Of a DNA stretch of 25,773 bases, positions 1-7,189 are shown piece after piece; position 1 is the stretch's first letter, and the number at the start of each line of letters is the position of its first letter. The notes beneath the pieces were generated by a model that searched no databases, was not told the origin of the DNA, and saw only the letters and a list, made by a program, of their open reading frames with translations. The DNA comes from an uncultured Gemmatimonadota bacterium. Its GTDB lineage: Bacteria > Gemmatimonadota > Gemmatimonadetes > Gemmatimonadales > Gemmatimonadaceae. The translations under genes and the position numbers were made by a program. The stretch lies in assembly GCA_946479895.1 (NCBI GenBank), contig CAMLHT010000013.1, positions 1 through 25,773 of the forward strand, given 5' to 3'.

Positions 1-1098
1 ACCGCCGACGCGCTGCTGCCCGTTGCCGTGCTTGGCACCGACGTCGCCAGCGTGCGTCCGATCCCCCTCGGCGACGAGTCGAGCGTCAGCTCCCGGGTGT
101 TCCGGCAGCTTCACGCGGTGCTGGCCGAGCCGGGCGAGATGGAGAACGAGCTCGAGGCTCCGTACCGCCGCGGCGCGATGCTCTCCGTGCCCATCATGTG
201 GACCGCGCCGGCCCCGCGCGGCTCGGAGCCCCTCGGCGTCGTGAACCTCTCCGACCGCCGCTCCAGCCAGCCGTTCACCGCCGGCGACCAGAAGCTCATT
301 TCGGCCATCGCGACACAGATCGGCACGGCGATCCAGAATGCGCGCCTGGTGCGCGCGTCGGTGGAGCAGCAGCGGCTCCAGCGGGAGATGCAGCTCGCCC
401 ACGAGCTCCAGATGAAGCTCCTGCCGTCGAGCGACATCGTCGCGCCGGACGCGAAGGTGGCTGCGCGCGTCGTCCCCGCGGAAAGCGTCGGCGGCGACTT
501 CTACAACCTGTTCCGGCTCTCGCAGGGATGCACCGGCGTGATGATCGGCGACGTGTCCGGCCACGGGTATCAGGCGGCGCTGATCATGGCGCTGACGATG
601 AGCGCGTCGGCGATCCATGCCCAGCGCACCAACGATCCCGGCGAGACGATGCACGCCCTCTTCTCGTCGGTGCGCGAGGAGCTCACGACGACGGAGATGT
701 TCATCTCCGGCTTCTACGCCATCGTCGACCGCAACGCGCGGGAGATCTGGTACTCGAACACCGGTCACCCCCACGCGTTCGTGTTCGCGGCGGACGGGAC
801 GATCGAGCGGCTCGCCGCGGCCGATCCACCGCTCGGCATGGCCGAGGGCCGGCCGGCCACCGTGCGGCGGCCGTGGGATCCCGGCGGCGACCTTCTCGTC
901 CTCTTCACCGACGGCATCAGCGACGCGCGTAATCGCGCCGGCGAGCGCCTCGGAGAGCAGAAGATCCTCGACCTCATCGGGGCGAATCAGGCGAAGGAGC
1001 CGTCGGTGATTCTCGAGAAGACCTTCGCGATGCTGGACCGCCACGTCGGCCGCGCGCCGCTGCGCGACGACCTGACGCTCGTCCTGCTCCGCAGCTGA
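1..1098 (+). CDS. GAF domain / SpoIIE-type PP2C serine phosphatase (5'-truncated by window start)
   Basis: The frame is open from base 1, so the start codon lies upstream and the N-terminus is missing. The first third reads like the C-terminal half of a GAF domain (MLSVPIMW, LGVVNLSDRR, then a helix with QKLISAIATQIGTAIQNARL). A short coiled linker (QQRLQREMQLAHELQMKLLP) leads into a SpoIIE/RsbU-type PP2C phosphatase domain. The metal-binding signatures are intact: GGD at 490-498, GDVSGHG at 547-567, FTDGISD near 904-924 and RDDLTL close to the end. Such proteins dephosphorylate anti-anti-sigma (STAS) proteins in partner-switching pathways; the partner is not in this window. The stop overlaps the rsmA start by one base (TGATG), which suggests translational coupling. 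The family call is firm; the signal sensed is unknown. Confidence 0.9.
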   Translation, partial: TADALLPVAVLGTDVASVRPIPLGDESSVSSRVFRQLHAVLAEPGEMENELEAPYRRGAMLSVPIMWTAPAPRGSEPLGVVNLSDRRSSQPFTAGDQKLISAIATQIGTAIQNARLVRASVEQQRLQREMQLAHELQMKLLPSSDIVAPDAKVAARVVPAESVGGDFYNLFRLSQGCTGVMIGDVSGHGYQAALIMALTMSASAIHAQRTNDPGETMHALFSSVREELTTTEMFISGFYAIVDRNAREIWYSNTGHPHAFVFAADGTIERLAAADPPLGMAEGRPATVRRPWDPGGDLLVLFTDGISDARNRAGERLGEQKILDLIGANQAKEPSVILEKTFAMLDRHVGRAPLRDDLTLVLLRS

Positions 1099-1913
1099 TG
1101 CCGCCGCGCCGGGGCGGGGACGAGCCCGGCTTTCCGCCGGTCCGGAAGAGCCTTGGCCAGCACTTCCTGTCGGACCGCGCGATCCTCGAGCGGATCGCCG
1201 ACGCCGTCGCGCTGACGGGAACGGAGACGGTCATCGAGATCGGCCCGGGGCGCGGCGCGCTGACCGACATCCTCATCGAACGGGCCGGGAGGCTCATCGC
1301 GATCGAATACGACCGCGCGCTTGCCGCGAAGCTCGTCGAGCGCTACGCGGGGCGTCGCAACGTTGAGATCGTGCAGGCGGACGTGCTGACGGTGAGCTTC
1401 GGCGGGCTGGCCGGCGGCCCGTATCACCTGATCGGCAACGTACCGTACTATATCACGACGCCGATCATCTTCCAGGCGCTGGAGCCGCCACGCCCCGATC
1501 TCGCCGTCTACCTCGTGCAGCGGGAGGTCGCCGAGCGGCTCGTCGCGCCGCCCGGGGGTGGTGACTACGGGGCGCTGACGGTGAACGTCGGCGCGGTCGC
1601 CGACGCCGAGATCCTGTTCCGGGTTCCGGCGGGGGCATTCCGTCCGCCGCCGAAGGTCGAGAGCGCGGTCGTGCGGATCACGCCGAAGCCGCAGCCACTC
1701 GTGAAGCCGGAAGACGAGGCGAAGTTCCGTGCGTTCGTGCAGTCCGTCTTCACGATGCGCCGCAAGCAGATGCAGCGGATAATCCGATCCGTTTCAGGAT
1801 TGTCGGCTGAAGAGGCTGACAACAGGCTGAGGGAGATCGGGTTGGATCCGATGGCGAGGCCGGAAACTCTGACGGTCGGGGAGTTCGCCGCACTGTATCG
1901 GGCATCGTCCTGA
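1098..1913 (+). CDS. rsmA: 16S rRNA (adenine1518/1519-N6)-dimethyltransferase RsmA (KsgA)
   Basis: The protein has 271 aa, normal for the KsgA/Dim1 family. It dimethylates the two adjacent adenines of 16S rRNA helix 45 using S-adenosylmethionine, late in 30S assembly. Visible motifs are KSLGQHFLSD at residues 17-26, the SAM-binding VIEIGPGRGALT at 45-56, an acidic ribose contact IEYD at 69-72, the catalytic-loop motif NVPYY at 114-118 (NLPY in most relatives, so a conservative L-to-V change), and FRPPPKVESAV at 181-191. The ATG is the first good start and overlaps the preceding TGA by one base, so it is probably co-translated with the phosphatase gene. The 3' end faces rex tail to tail. Confidence is very high. 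Confidence 0.97.
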   Translation: MPPRRGGDEPGFPPVRKSLGQHFLSDRAILERIADAVALTGTETVIEIGPGRGALTDILIERAGRLIAIEYDRALAAKLVERYAGRRNVEIVQADVLTVSFGGLAGGPYHLIGNVPYYITTPIIFQALEPPRPDLAVYLVQREVAERLVAPPGGGDYGALTVNVGAVADAEILFRVPAGAFRPPPKVESAVVRITPKPQPLVKPEDEAKFRAFVQSVFTMRRKQMQRIIRSVSGLSAEEADNRLREIGLDPMARPETLTVGEFAALYRASS

Positions 1914-1952
1914 TCGCGTGCGCGAACAGACGCTCTGTGCGGGCGCGTGATC
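1912..1952. terminator. Long hairpin between convergent rsmA and rex, probable bidirectional terminator
   Basis: The whole gap between the two stop codons folds on itself. The apical stem is ACAGA (1926-1930) with TCTGT (1934-1938) around a CGC loop. It continues outward to GATC (1912-1915) pairing with GATC (1949-1952), for about 19 pairs with two mismatches and two G-T wobbles. There is no clear T-run on either side, so it may act as a transcription barrier or mRNA 3' end rather than a classic intrinsic terminator. It begins inside the rsmA stop codon. Confidence 0.6.
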
Positions 1953-1954
1953 GG

Positions 1955-2578
1955 TCAATCCCGATTCGTCAGCGCGAAGCTCAGGCCTTCCAGCTCCATC
2001 GCCATGTTCACGGTCTTCACCGTGACGTCGGACGGCGCCTGAAGCTGGGTGGGCGCGAAGTTGAGCACCGCCTTCACGCCAGCGCGCACGACCCGGTCGA
2101 GGACTTCCTGGGCCGCTTCCGCGGGCACGGTGAGGACGACGATGTCCGGGCGGTCGCGGGCGAAGTCCTTTTCCATCAGGGAGATGTCGCTCACCGACAT
2201 CCCCTCGACGACCGTCCCGATCTTCGCCGGATTGCTGTCGTACGCGCGGAGGATGGTGAAGCCGCGCTGCCGGAAGCCGCGGTACTGCGCCAGCGCCGCG
2301 CCGATCTTTCCGGCGCCGACGATCACCACCCGCCAGTCACGGCCGAGCCCGAGGATCTCCCGTAGCTCCTTCTTGAGCTCGGGGACGGAATAGCCCAGCC
2401 CGCGCTTGCCGAACGACCCGAAGAATGAAAGGTCTTTCCGGACCTGCGCCGACGTCGTCCCGCCCCGGCGGGCGAGCTCCTCGCTCGATATTGTCGTCAG
2501 TCCGCGGCCCTCGAAATCCTCCAGGAACCGGAGGTAGGCCGAGAGGCGCCGGACGGTAGAGTCTGCGATCCGTTTCAC
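1955..2578 (-). CDS. rex: Redox-sensing transcriptional repressor Rex
   Basis: The protein has 207 aa, typical of Rex. Rex is a homodimeric NADH/NAD+ sensor that leaves its operator when NADH is high. An N-terminal winged helix includes the DNA-contacting stretch TTSAQVRKDLSFFGSFGKRG at residues 41-60. It is followed by GLGY (60-63) and a Rossmann fold beginning VVIVGAGKIG (84-93). The NFAPTQL segment and the C-terminal swapped helix (MAMELEGLSFAL) are family features. The start is GTG at 2576-2578; no ATG lies in frame upstream before the operator, and the Shine-Dalgarno is weak. A perfect Rex palindrome sits 12 bp upstream, so autorepression is very likely. It is divergent from arcA. Function is certain; the regulon beyond itself is not. 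Confidence 0.97.
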   Translation of the reverse strand: MKRIADSTVRRLSAYLRFLEDFEGRGLTTISSEELARRGGTTSAQVRKDLSFFGSFGKRGLGYSVPELKKELREILGLGRDWRVVIVGAGKIGAALAQYRGFRQRGFTILRAYDSNPAKIGTVVEGMSVSDISLMEKDFARDRPDIVVLTVPAEAAQEVLDRVVRAGVKAVLNFAPTQLQAPSDVTVKTVNMAMELEGLSFALTNRD

Positions 2579-2590
2579 GTATGGAACCGC

Positions 2591-2608
2591 TTGTGAATTG
2601 ATTCACAA
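2591..2608. promoter_or_regulatory. Rex operator (ROP), perfect palindrome
   Basis: TTGTGAATTGATTCACAA matches the known Rex consensus TTGTGAANNNNTTCACAA at every fixed position. It lies 12 bp upstream of the rex GTG. On the minus strand it is overlapped by a possible -10 box TATCTT (2607-2612), so bound Rex would block rex transcription. It is about 190 bp from the arcA start. The next segment toward arcA is the G-rich arm of a large inverted repeat. Confidence 0.93.
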
Positions 2609-2612
2609 GATA

Positions 2613-2788
2613 GTGGGAGGGGGAGTGGGAGCGGGAGAGACAATCGGGATGGGAAGGGGAATGGAAGCGCGTCCGGACGTGTGGATTTCACTCGACGCCC
2701 AACGAATGTGATCGACCGATCCACCCCGAACGTCTCCCATTCCATTCGCATTCACAGCGTCTCTCCCACTCCCACTCCCACTCCCACT
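2613..2788. repeat. Interrupted inverted repeat with G-run and C-run arms in the rex/arcA spacer
   Basis: The left arm carries G-runs at 2615-2617, 2619-2623, 2627-2629 and 2633-2635, which fits the canonical G-quadruplex pattern on the plus strand. The right arm is four tandem CCCACT units from 2765 to 2788, giving the same pattern on the minus strand. The inner arms also match: GGAATGG at 2658-2664 with CCATTCC at 2737-2743, and GTGGAT at 2681-2686 with ATCCAC at 2719-2724. The spacer could therefore form a large imperfect cruciform or two quadruplexes. No coding sequence is seen here. The arcA promoter must lie within or at the edge of this element. Confidence 0.75.
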
Positions 2789-2799
2789 AGCCTTACCTG

Positions 2800-4035
2800 A
2801 TGCCCGTTCACGTATCATCGGAAATCGGAACGCTGCGCTCCGTCATCGTCCACTCGCCGGGGAACGAGCTGGACGCCGTGACGCCGGGCAACCGGGTCGA
2901 ATACCTCTACGACGACATCATCGACAGCGACCAGGCGCGGCGGGAGCATCATCGCTTCGTGGCCATCCTCGAGCGCTTCGCGACCGTCCATCAGGTGCGC
3001 GACCTCCTCGGCGAGATCCTCGCCAACGCCGAAGCCCGCCAGCTGCTCATCCGCGCGACGATGGACATCGTGCCCTCCGAGCCGCTGGCGCGGGACATCA
3101 GCCGCCTCGACGCCGAGAGCCTCGTCCGCATGCTGATCGAGGGCAGGGAGGAGCACCGCGGTCCCCTGACGCGCGCGCTCAACCAGAGCGCGTACGTGCT
3201 CCCGCCGCTGCCCAACCTGTTCTTCACGCGAGACTCGGGCATGGTCGCCGGCGACCACGTCCTCGTGGGCTCGATGCGCTACGCCATCCGGTGGACCGAG
3301 GCCATCATCATGAAGGCGTTGTTCACCCACCATCCGCTGCTCGCCAACGCCGGCATCCTGTACGACGGCGCCTCCGAGCGCCGGGTGAACTACACGCTCG
3401 AGGGCGGTGACGTCCACTACCTCCGGCGCGACCTCGTCGTCCTCGGCTTCAGCGACCGCTCGAGTCCCGCGGCGATCGACCAGATCGCCAGCGTGTTCTT
3501 CGAGAAGACCGCCGTCCAGGACGTGATCATCGTCGTGATGCCCAGGGAGGCGACCGCCATCCATCTCGACATGATCTTCACCCAGGTCGACCGCGAGATC
3601 TGCGTGGTCTACCCGCCGCACTTCATGGGGCCCGAGCGGCTCTCCGTGCTCCACTGGCGTCGCGGCGAGGCGTCCATCCACGAGCGCCCGACGATCTTCG
3701 ACGCCCTGAAGGAGTGCGGCATGCCGGTGGAGGCCGTGATGTGCGGCGGCGAGAAGCGCCGCCACCAGGAGCGCGAGCAGTGGGCGTCCGGCTGCAACTT
3801 CACGGCGCTCCGGCCCGGCCTCGTCCTGTCGTACAACCGCAACGAGGAGACGCTGCGCGAGATGGAGAAGATGGGCTTCCGCATCGTCGACGCCGGCGCG
3901 TTCCTCACCGGCGGTGACCGCGTCTCCGACTCCGACCGCGCCGTCATCGCCTTCGAGGGCGCGGAGCTGGTGCGCGCCGGCGGCGGCGCGCGCTGCATGA
4001 CCTGTCCGGTCTCGCGGGACGATCCGTGGAGCTGA
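2800..4035 (+). CDS. arcA: Arginine deiminase ArcA
   Basis: The protein has 411 aa, standard for bacterial ADI, which converts L-arginine to citrulline and ammonia in the cytoplasm. All catalytic positions of the guanidino-group-modifying family are present: Asp145 in FTRDSG, Glu201 and Asp204 in LEGGDV, His255 and Asp257 in HLDMIFTQ, and nucleophile Cys399 in GGGARCMTCP. The N-terminal SEIGTLRSVIVHSPG is also typical and fixes the start. An in-frame TAG at 2788-2790 makes ATG 2800 the first available ATG. No Shine-Dalgarno is visible; TAGCCT six bases before the ATG could be a -10 box giving a nearly leaderless mRNA. No arcB, arcC or antiporter gene is adjacent, so this is an orphan ADI here. 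It overlaps the exonuclease gene by 10 bp. Confidence 0.96.
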   Translation: MPVHVSSEIGTLRSVIVHSPGNELDAVTPGNRVEYLYDDIIDSDQARREHHRFVAILERFATVHQVRDLLGEILANAEARQLLIRATMDIVPSEPLARDISRLDAESLVRMLIEGREEHRGPLTRALNQSAYVLPPLPNLFFTRDSGMVAGDHVLVGSMRYAIRWTEAIIMKALFTHHPLLANAGILYDGASERRVNYTLEGGDVHYLRRDLVVLGFSDRSSPAAIDQIASVFFEKTAVQDVIIVVMPREATAIHLDMIFTQVDREICVVYPPHFMGPERLSVLHWRRGEASIHERPTIFDALKECGMPVEAVMCGGEKRRHQEREQWASGCNFTALRPGLVLSYNRNEETLREMEKMGFRIVDAGAFLTGGDRVSDSDRAVIAFEGAELVRAGGGARCMTCPVSRDDPWS

Positions 4036-4916
4036 CCGCCACGCCGTCGGGCGTGACGTCGCTCGGCACGCGCACCACGGTGCTGGCCGAGCGGGCGCTG
4101 TCGCTGCTGGCGAAGGGCCCCGCCGATCCCGCGCTCGTGGTGCGCGAGGTCTGCCAGATCCCGGCCGTGCAGCCGGCGCTCGCCACGCATCTGGCCGTCG
4201 CGCTCCTCGGCGGAGACCCGCGATTCTTCCGACGCGTGGATGGCTGGTGGGAGCTCGCGCCCGCCACCCCCGTGCTCGCCGATCGCACGCTCGACGGCCT
4301 GGGCTACGTGGTGGTGGACGTCGAGTCGACCGGCGTCCGCGCCCTCGACGGCGACCGCATCACCGAAGTGGCCGTCGTGGAGGTCCGGAACGGGAGATCG
4401 CGCGTCGTCTTCGATTCACTGATCAACCCCGAGCGGCCGATTCCACCGCCGATCACCTCGCTGACGGGCATCAGCTGGGAGATGGTGCGTCATGCGCCCC
4501 GCTTCGGGGACATCGCCGTCCAGCTCGCGGGTGTTCTCGAAGGCCAGGTCTTCGTGGCGCACAATGCCACCTTCGACTGGCGGTTCGTCTCCACCGAGAT
4601 GCAGCGCGCCACTGGCCGTCCACTCGACGGCACGCGGCTCTGCACCGTCAAGCTCGCGCGTCGGCTCGTGCCCACGCTCTACCGCCGCTCCCTCGACGCC
4701 GTCACGGAGTTCTTCGGCATCCGCATCGAGAATCGTCACCGCGCGGGCGGGGACGCCATCGCCACCGCCGAAGTCCTGCTCCGCCTGCTCGATGCGGCGC
4801 GCGGCTTCGGGCTCGAGACCATCGACGACCTCCAGGCGCACCTGCGCGCGCCGCGGAAGCGCAGGCTTCGCCCGCCGGCGATGCCGGGTTCCGTCATCCA
4901 CGATACGACCGCATGA
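4026..4916 (+). CDS. DEDDh 3'-5' exonuclease (DNA polymerase III epsilon-like) with an extra N-terminal domain
   Basis: The protein has 296 aa. The exonuclease core carries the DEDDh set: Asp98 and Glu100 in VVVDVEST, Asp184 in HNATFDW, and His238 plus Asp243 in HRAGGDA, with a PolC/DnaQ-like SLTGISWEMV segment between. Residues 15-78 form a helical region ending in RRVDGWWEL that resembles a small winged-helix module; this is a guess from pattern only. No BRCT, polymerase or UvrC-like GIY-YIG domain follows, so a role in repair or proofreading is plausible but not shown. The GTG start at 4026 overlaps the arcA end by 10 bp; a later start would shorten only the N-terminal module. The gene ends in ATGA overlap with the next gene, so all three are probably one transcript. 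Confidence 0.88.
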   Translation: MELTATPSGVTSLGTRTTVLAERALSLLAKGPADPALVVREVCQIPAVQPALATHLAVALLGGDPRFFRRVDGWWELAPATPVLADRTLDGLGYVVVDVESTGVRALDGDRITEVAVVEVRNGRSRVVFDSLINPERPIPPPITSLTGISWEMVRHAPRFGDIAVQLAGVLEGQVFVAHNATFDWRFVSTEMQRATGRPLDGTRLCTVKLARRLVPTLYRRSLDAVTEFFGIRIENRHRAGGDAIATAEVLLRLLDAARGFGLETIDDLQAHLRAPRKRRLRPPAMPGSVIHDTTA

Positions 4917-5791
4917 CCCTCTCTCCACTGATCCAGACCCGGCAGGTCGGCTCCCTCCGCGTCCACGCCATCCAGGCCGGCGGCCAGAAGCTGGACGGCG
5001 GCGCGATGTTCGGGGTCGTGCCCAAGCCGCTGTGGGAACGGCGCATCCCCGCCGACGAGCGGAACCGGATTCAGCTTGGCATGCGCTGCCTCCTCATCGA
5101 GCACGATGTCGGGCTCGTGCTGATCGACAACGGGGCGGGCAACAAGGAGTCGGCCAAGTTCCACGACATCTACGCGGTCGAGAACCAGAGCCAGTCTGGG
5201 TCCGGCGCGACGCTGCTCGAGGATGGCCTCGCGGCACTCGGCTATTCCACCGGCGACATCACGCTGATGATCGACACGCACCTGCACTTCGATCATGCCG
5301 GCGGCAACACCCGGAAGGTCGGGGACCGGGTCGAGCTCACCTTCCCCAACGCGCGGTACGTGGTGCAGAAGGGCGAGTACCACTACGCCACGCACACCAA
5401 CGAACGGACCGCGGGCAGCTACTTCCCGCACAACTTCGTCCCGGTGCTGGAGGCCGGGCGCTTCGACTTCGTCGAGGGCGAGACCGAAGTCGTCCGGGGC
5501 ATCACGCTGATTCCCACGCCGGGCCACACTCCGCACCACCAGGGCATCCTGATCGACGGCGGAAACGATCGGGCGTTCTACCTGGCCGATCTCGCCCCGA
5601 CCGCCGCTCACCTGCCGCTGCCGTGGATCATGGGGTACGACGTCGAGCCGCTGCGGACGCTCGAGTCCCGCCGCGAGATCTACCGGCGCGCCGTGGCTGA
5701 GAACTGGCTGATGGTCTTCGAGCACGACGCGACGGTGCCATGGGGCCGGCTCGATGTGACGGGCGGCACACCCGCGCTCAAGCCGGAGTGA
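4913..5791 (+). CDS. Metallo-beta-lactamase-fold hydrolase
   Basis: The protein has 292 aa. It is a zinc-dependent MBL-fold protein with motif HLHFDH (His123, His125, Asp127, His128), His205 in PTPGHTPHHQG, Asp226 in FYLADLAPT and a terminal FEHD (His271) that fits the last ligand. The N-terminal part (GGAMFGVVPKPLWERRIP, then LLIEHDVGLVLIDNGAGNKE) resembles a broad group of cytoplasmic hydrolases that includes lactonase-like enzymes; the substrate cannot be read from the sequence. No signal peptide is seen. The ATG overlaps the exonuclease TGA as ATGA, which decides the start even though the frame stays open further upstream. The fold is certain; calling it a quorum-quenching lactonase would be speculation. 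Confidence 0.9.
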   Translation: MTLSPLIQTRQVGSLRVHAIQAGGQKLDGGAMFGVVPKPLWERRIPADERNRIQLGMRCLLIEHDVGLVLIDNGAGNKESAKFHDIYAVENQSQSGSGATLLEDGLAALGYSTGDITLMIDTHLHFDHAGGNTRKVGDRVELTFPNARYVVQKGEYHYATHTNERTAGSYFPHNFVPVLEAGRFDFVEGETEVVRGITLIPTPGHTPHHQGILIDGGNDRAFYLADLAPTAAHLPLPWIMGYDVEPLRTLESRREIYRRAVAENWLMVFEHDATVPWGRLDVTGGTPALKPE

Positions 5792-5806
5792 GCGCGGCGG
5801 CGCGCA

Positions 5807-5835
5807 TTGAACCAGATTTTCCGTCGGGGTATCAC
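5807..5835 (+). promoter_or_regulatory. Candidate sigma-70-type promoter for the lipoprotein gene
   Basis: TTGAAC (5807-5812) and TATCAC (5830-5835) are separated by 17 bp. This would place the transcript start near 5842, about 45 nt before the lipoprotein ATG. Recognised by pattern only. Confidence 0.4.
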
Positions 5836-5886
5836 GGTCGGTTCGCCGTCCGTCACGCGCCCGAACATTCATCGAGGCATATCGTC

Positions 5887-7146
5887 ATGCGCAGATCACC
5901 GTTCGCCCTGATCGTCCCGGCCGCCCTCTCGATCCTCGCCGGCTGCGAGCCCTCCACCGAGCCGAATCCGGGCACGCCGGTGAACCTCAGCTACGCGCCG
6001 TGCCTCGGCGGCTCCGACACGCCCGAGTGGTTCGCGTACCAGGACGGAACAGGCGACTGGACGCGGGTGAGCATGACGTCCGGCGGCGCCTTCAACTTCA
6101 CGCTGAGGCGGGGGAAGGGCGGGATCGCGAGCTACACGACCGACGGCGGGCTCTTCGTCATGTACGCGACCACCGAGGAATTTCAGGCGAACCTGCCCGC
6201 GTGCAATGGCGGATCGGTGCGCGGCGTGTCGGGCTCCGTCACGGGGTACGCGGCCCTCGACAACATGACGCTCCAGATGGGCGCCAGCAGCACGACGGTG
6301 TTCGGGTCGCAGCCGGCGCCCGCGTCCTTCACCATCAACGACGTCGGGGCGACCGAGACGGACCTTGTCGCGGTTCGCTACCGCACCGCCGCGACGTCCA
6401 CCACGTTCGAGAAGTATCCCAACAGGGTCTTCATCCGGCGTGGCGTCACCGGCGCCGCGACCAGCCAGATCGACTTCGCCTCCACGACCGAGTCGTTCGC
6501 GCCGCTGCCGCAGGCCGTCACCGTCACGAATCTCCTGGCCGGCGAGAGCCTGAACATCTACTCGAACCTGGCGATGCCCTCGACGATCGCGAATGTCTCG
6601 CGGTACGCGGCGGCATCGGCTTCGTTCTCCGGATCGGTGTCCGCGCCATTCTACGGGCTGTCGTCATCCGCCCTGGCCGCCGGCGAGACCCAGACCCTCC
6701 AGGCATCCGCGAGCAAGAGCGGCTCCTCGGGGACGCAGGACATCCGGTTCGCGACGGCCTTGTACAGCAATGCCGCGGACAGGTCGATCACGCTCGGACC
6801 CACGCTGGGCCCCGTCTCGCTCACGGGCTCCGCGCGCCCAAGCGCGTCATACACCGTGCAGGCCGGCTACGACAACCTGTTCGAGTTCAACTTCAGCCAG
6901 GGGAACAGCCAGACCTTCCGACAGGTCGACGTGCGGGCGACGCGGGGCTACCTCGGCGCCGCTTCCTCGGTCACCCTGGCGGTCCCGGATCTCTCGGGGG
7001 CGGCCGGATTCGTGTCGTCCTGGCTTCCGGTGACGGGGACTTCGGGGAACTGGCTCTTCATCGCCACCGACGGGGATCTCTCGGTGGTGAACGGCGGCGT
7101 GGTGTCATATTCGGGGGCGGCCAGGTCCGGGGCGTTCGTCCCCTGA
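5887..7146 (+). CDS. Hypothetical exported lipoprotein, beta-rich
   Basis: The product has 419 aa from ATG 5887. I chose this start because it gives a clean lipoprotein signal peptide (MRRSPFALIVPAALSILAGC, lipobox LAGC with Cys20), and GAGG lies 9 nt upstream. The frame is open further upstream but that extension would bury the signal. The mature protein is rich in Ser, Thr, Gly, Ala and aromatic residues, has no predicted membrane helices, and contains many alternating polar/nonpolar stretches typical of extracellular beta-sandwich repeats (for example SYTVQAGYDNLFEFNFSQG). I do not recognise the family and assign no function. The position after Cys20 is Glu; the sorting rule for this group is not known to me. 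The gene is flanked by its own candidate promoter and a palindrome downstream. Confidence 0.8.
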   Translation: MRRSPFALIVPAALSILAGCEPSTEPNPGTPVNLSYAPCLGGSDTPEWFAYQDGTGDWTRVSMTSGGAFNFTLRRGKGGIASYTTDGGLFVMYATTEEFQANLPACNGGSVRGVSGSVTGYAALDNMTLQMGASSTTVFGSQPAPASFTINDVGATETDLVAVRYRTAATSTTFEKYPNRVFIRRGVTGAATSQIDFASTTESFAPLPQAVTVTNLLAGESLNIYSNLAMPSTIANVSRYAAASASFSGSVSAPFYGLSSSALAAGETQTLQASASKSGSSGTQDIRFATALYSNAADRSITLGPTLGPVSLTGSARPSASYTVQAGYDNLFEFNFSQGNSQTFRQVDVRATRGYLGAASSVTLAVPDLSGAAGFVSSWLPVTGTSGNWLFIATDGDLSVVNGGVVSYSGAARSGAFVP

Positions 7147-7153
7147 GGGGCCG

Positions 7154-7182
7154 TTGACCTAAGTCGACAGCGGACTTAGGTT
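7154..7182 (+). promoter_or_regulatory. Candidate infC operon promoter overlapping a perfect 9-bp inverted repeat
   Basis: TTGACC (7154-7159) and TAGGTT (7177-7182) are separated by 17 bp, a good sigma-70-like layout. Between and over them lies ACCTAAGTC (7157-7165), a 7-bp spacer, then GACTTAGGT (7173-7181). The repeat could be an operator for an unknown regulator, or the terminator hairpin of the preceding lipoprotein gene (only three Ts follow its end). Transcription from here would give a leader of about 200 nt before infC. Confidence 0.5.
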
Positions 7183-7189
7183 TATCGCA

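Noticed and set aside
2765..2788. Short CRISPR-like tandem array (CCCACT x4)
   Set aside because: Units are only 6 bp with no spacers; it is a simple tandem repeat and one arm of an inverted repeat.
4913..5791. Quorum-quenching lactonase as a specific call for the MBL protein
   Set aside because: The HxHxDH motif is shared by many MBL hydrolases; no substrate-specific feature is visible.
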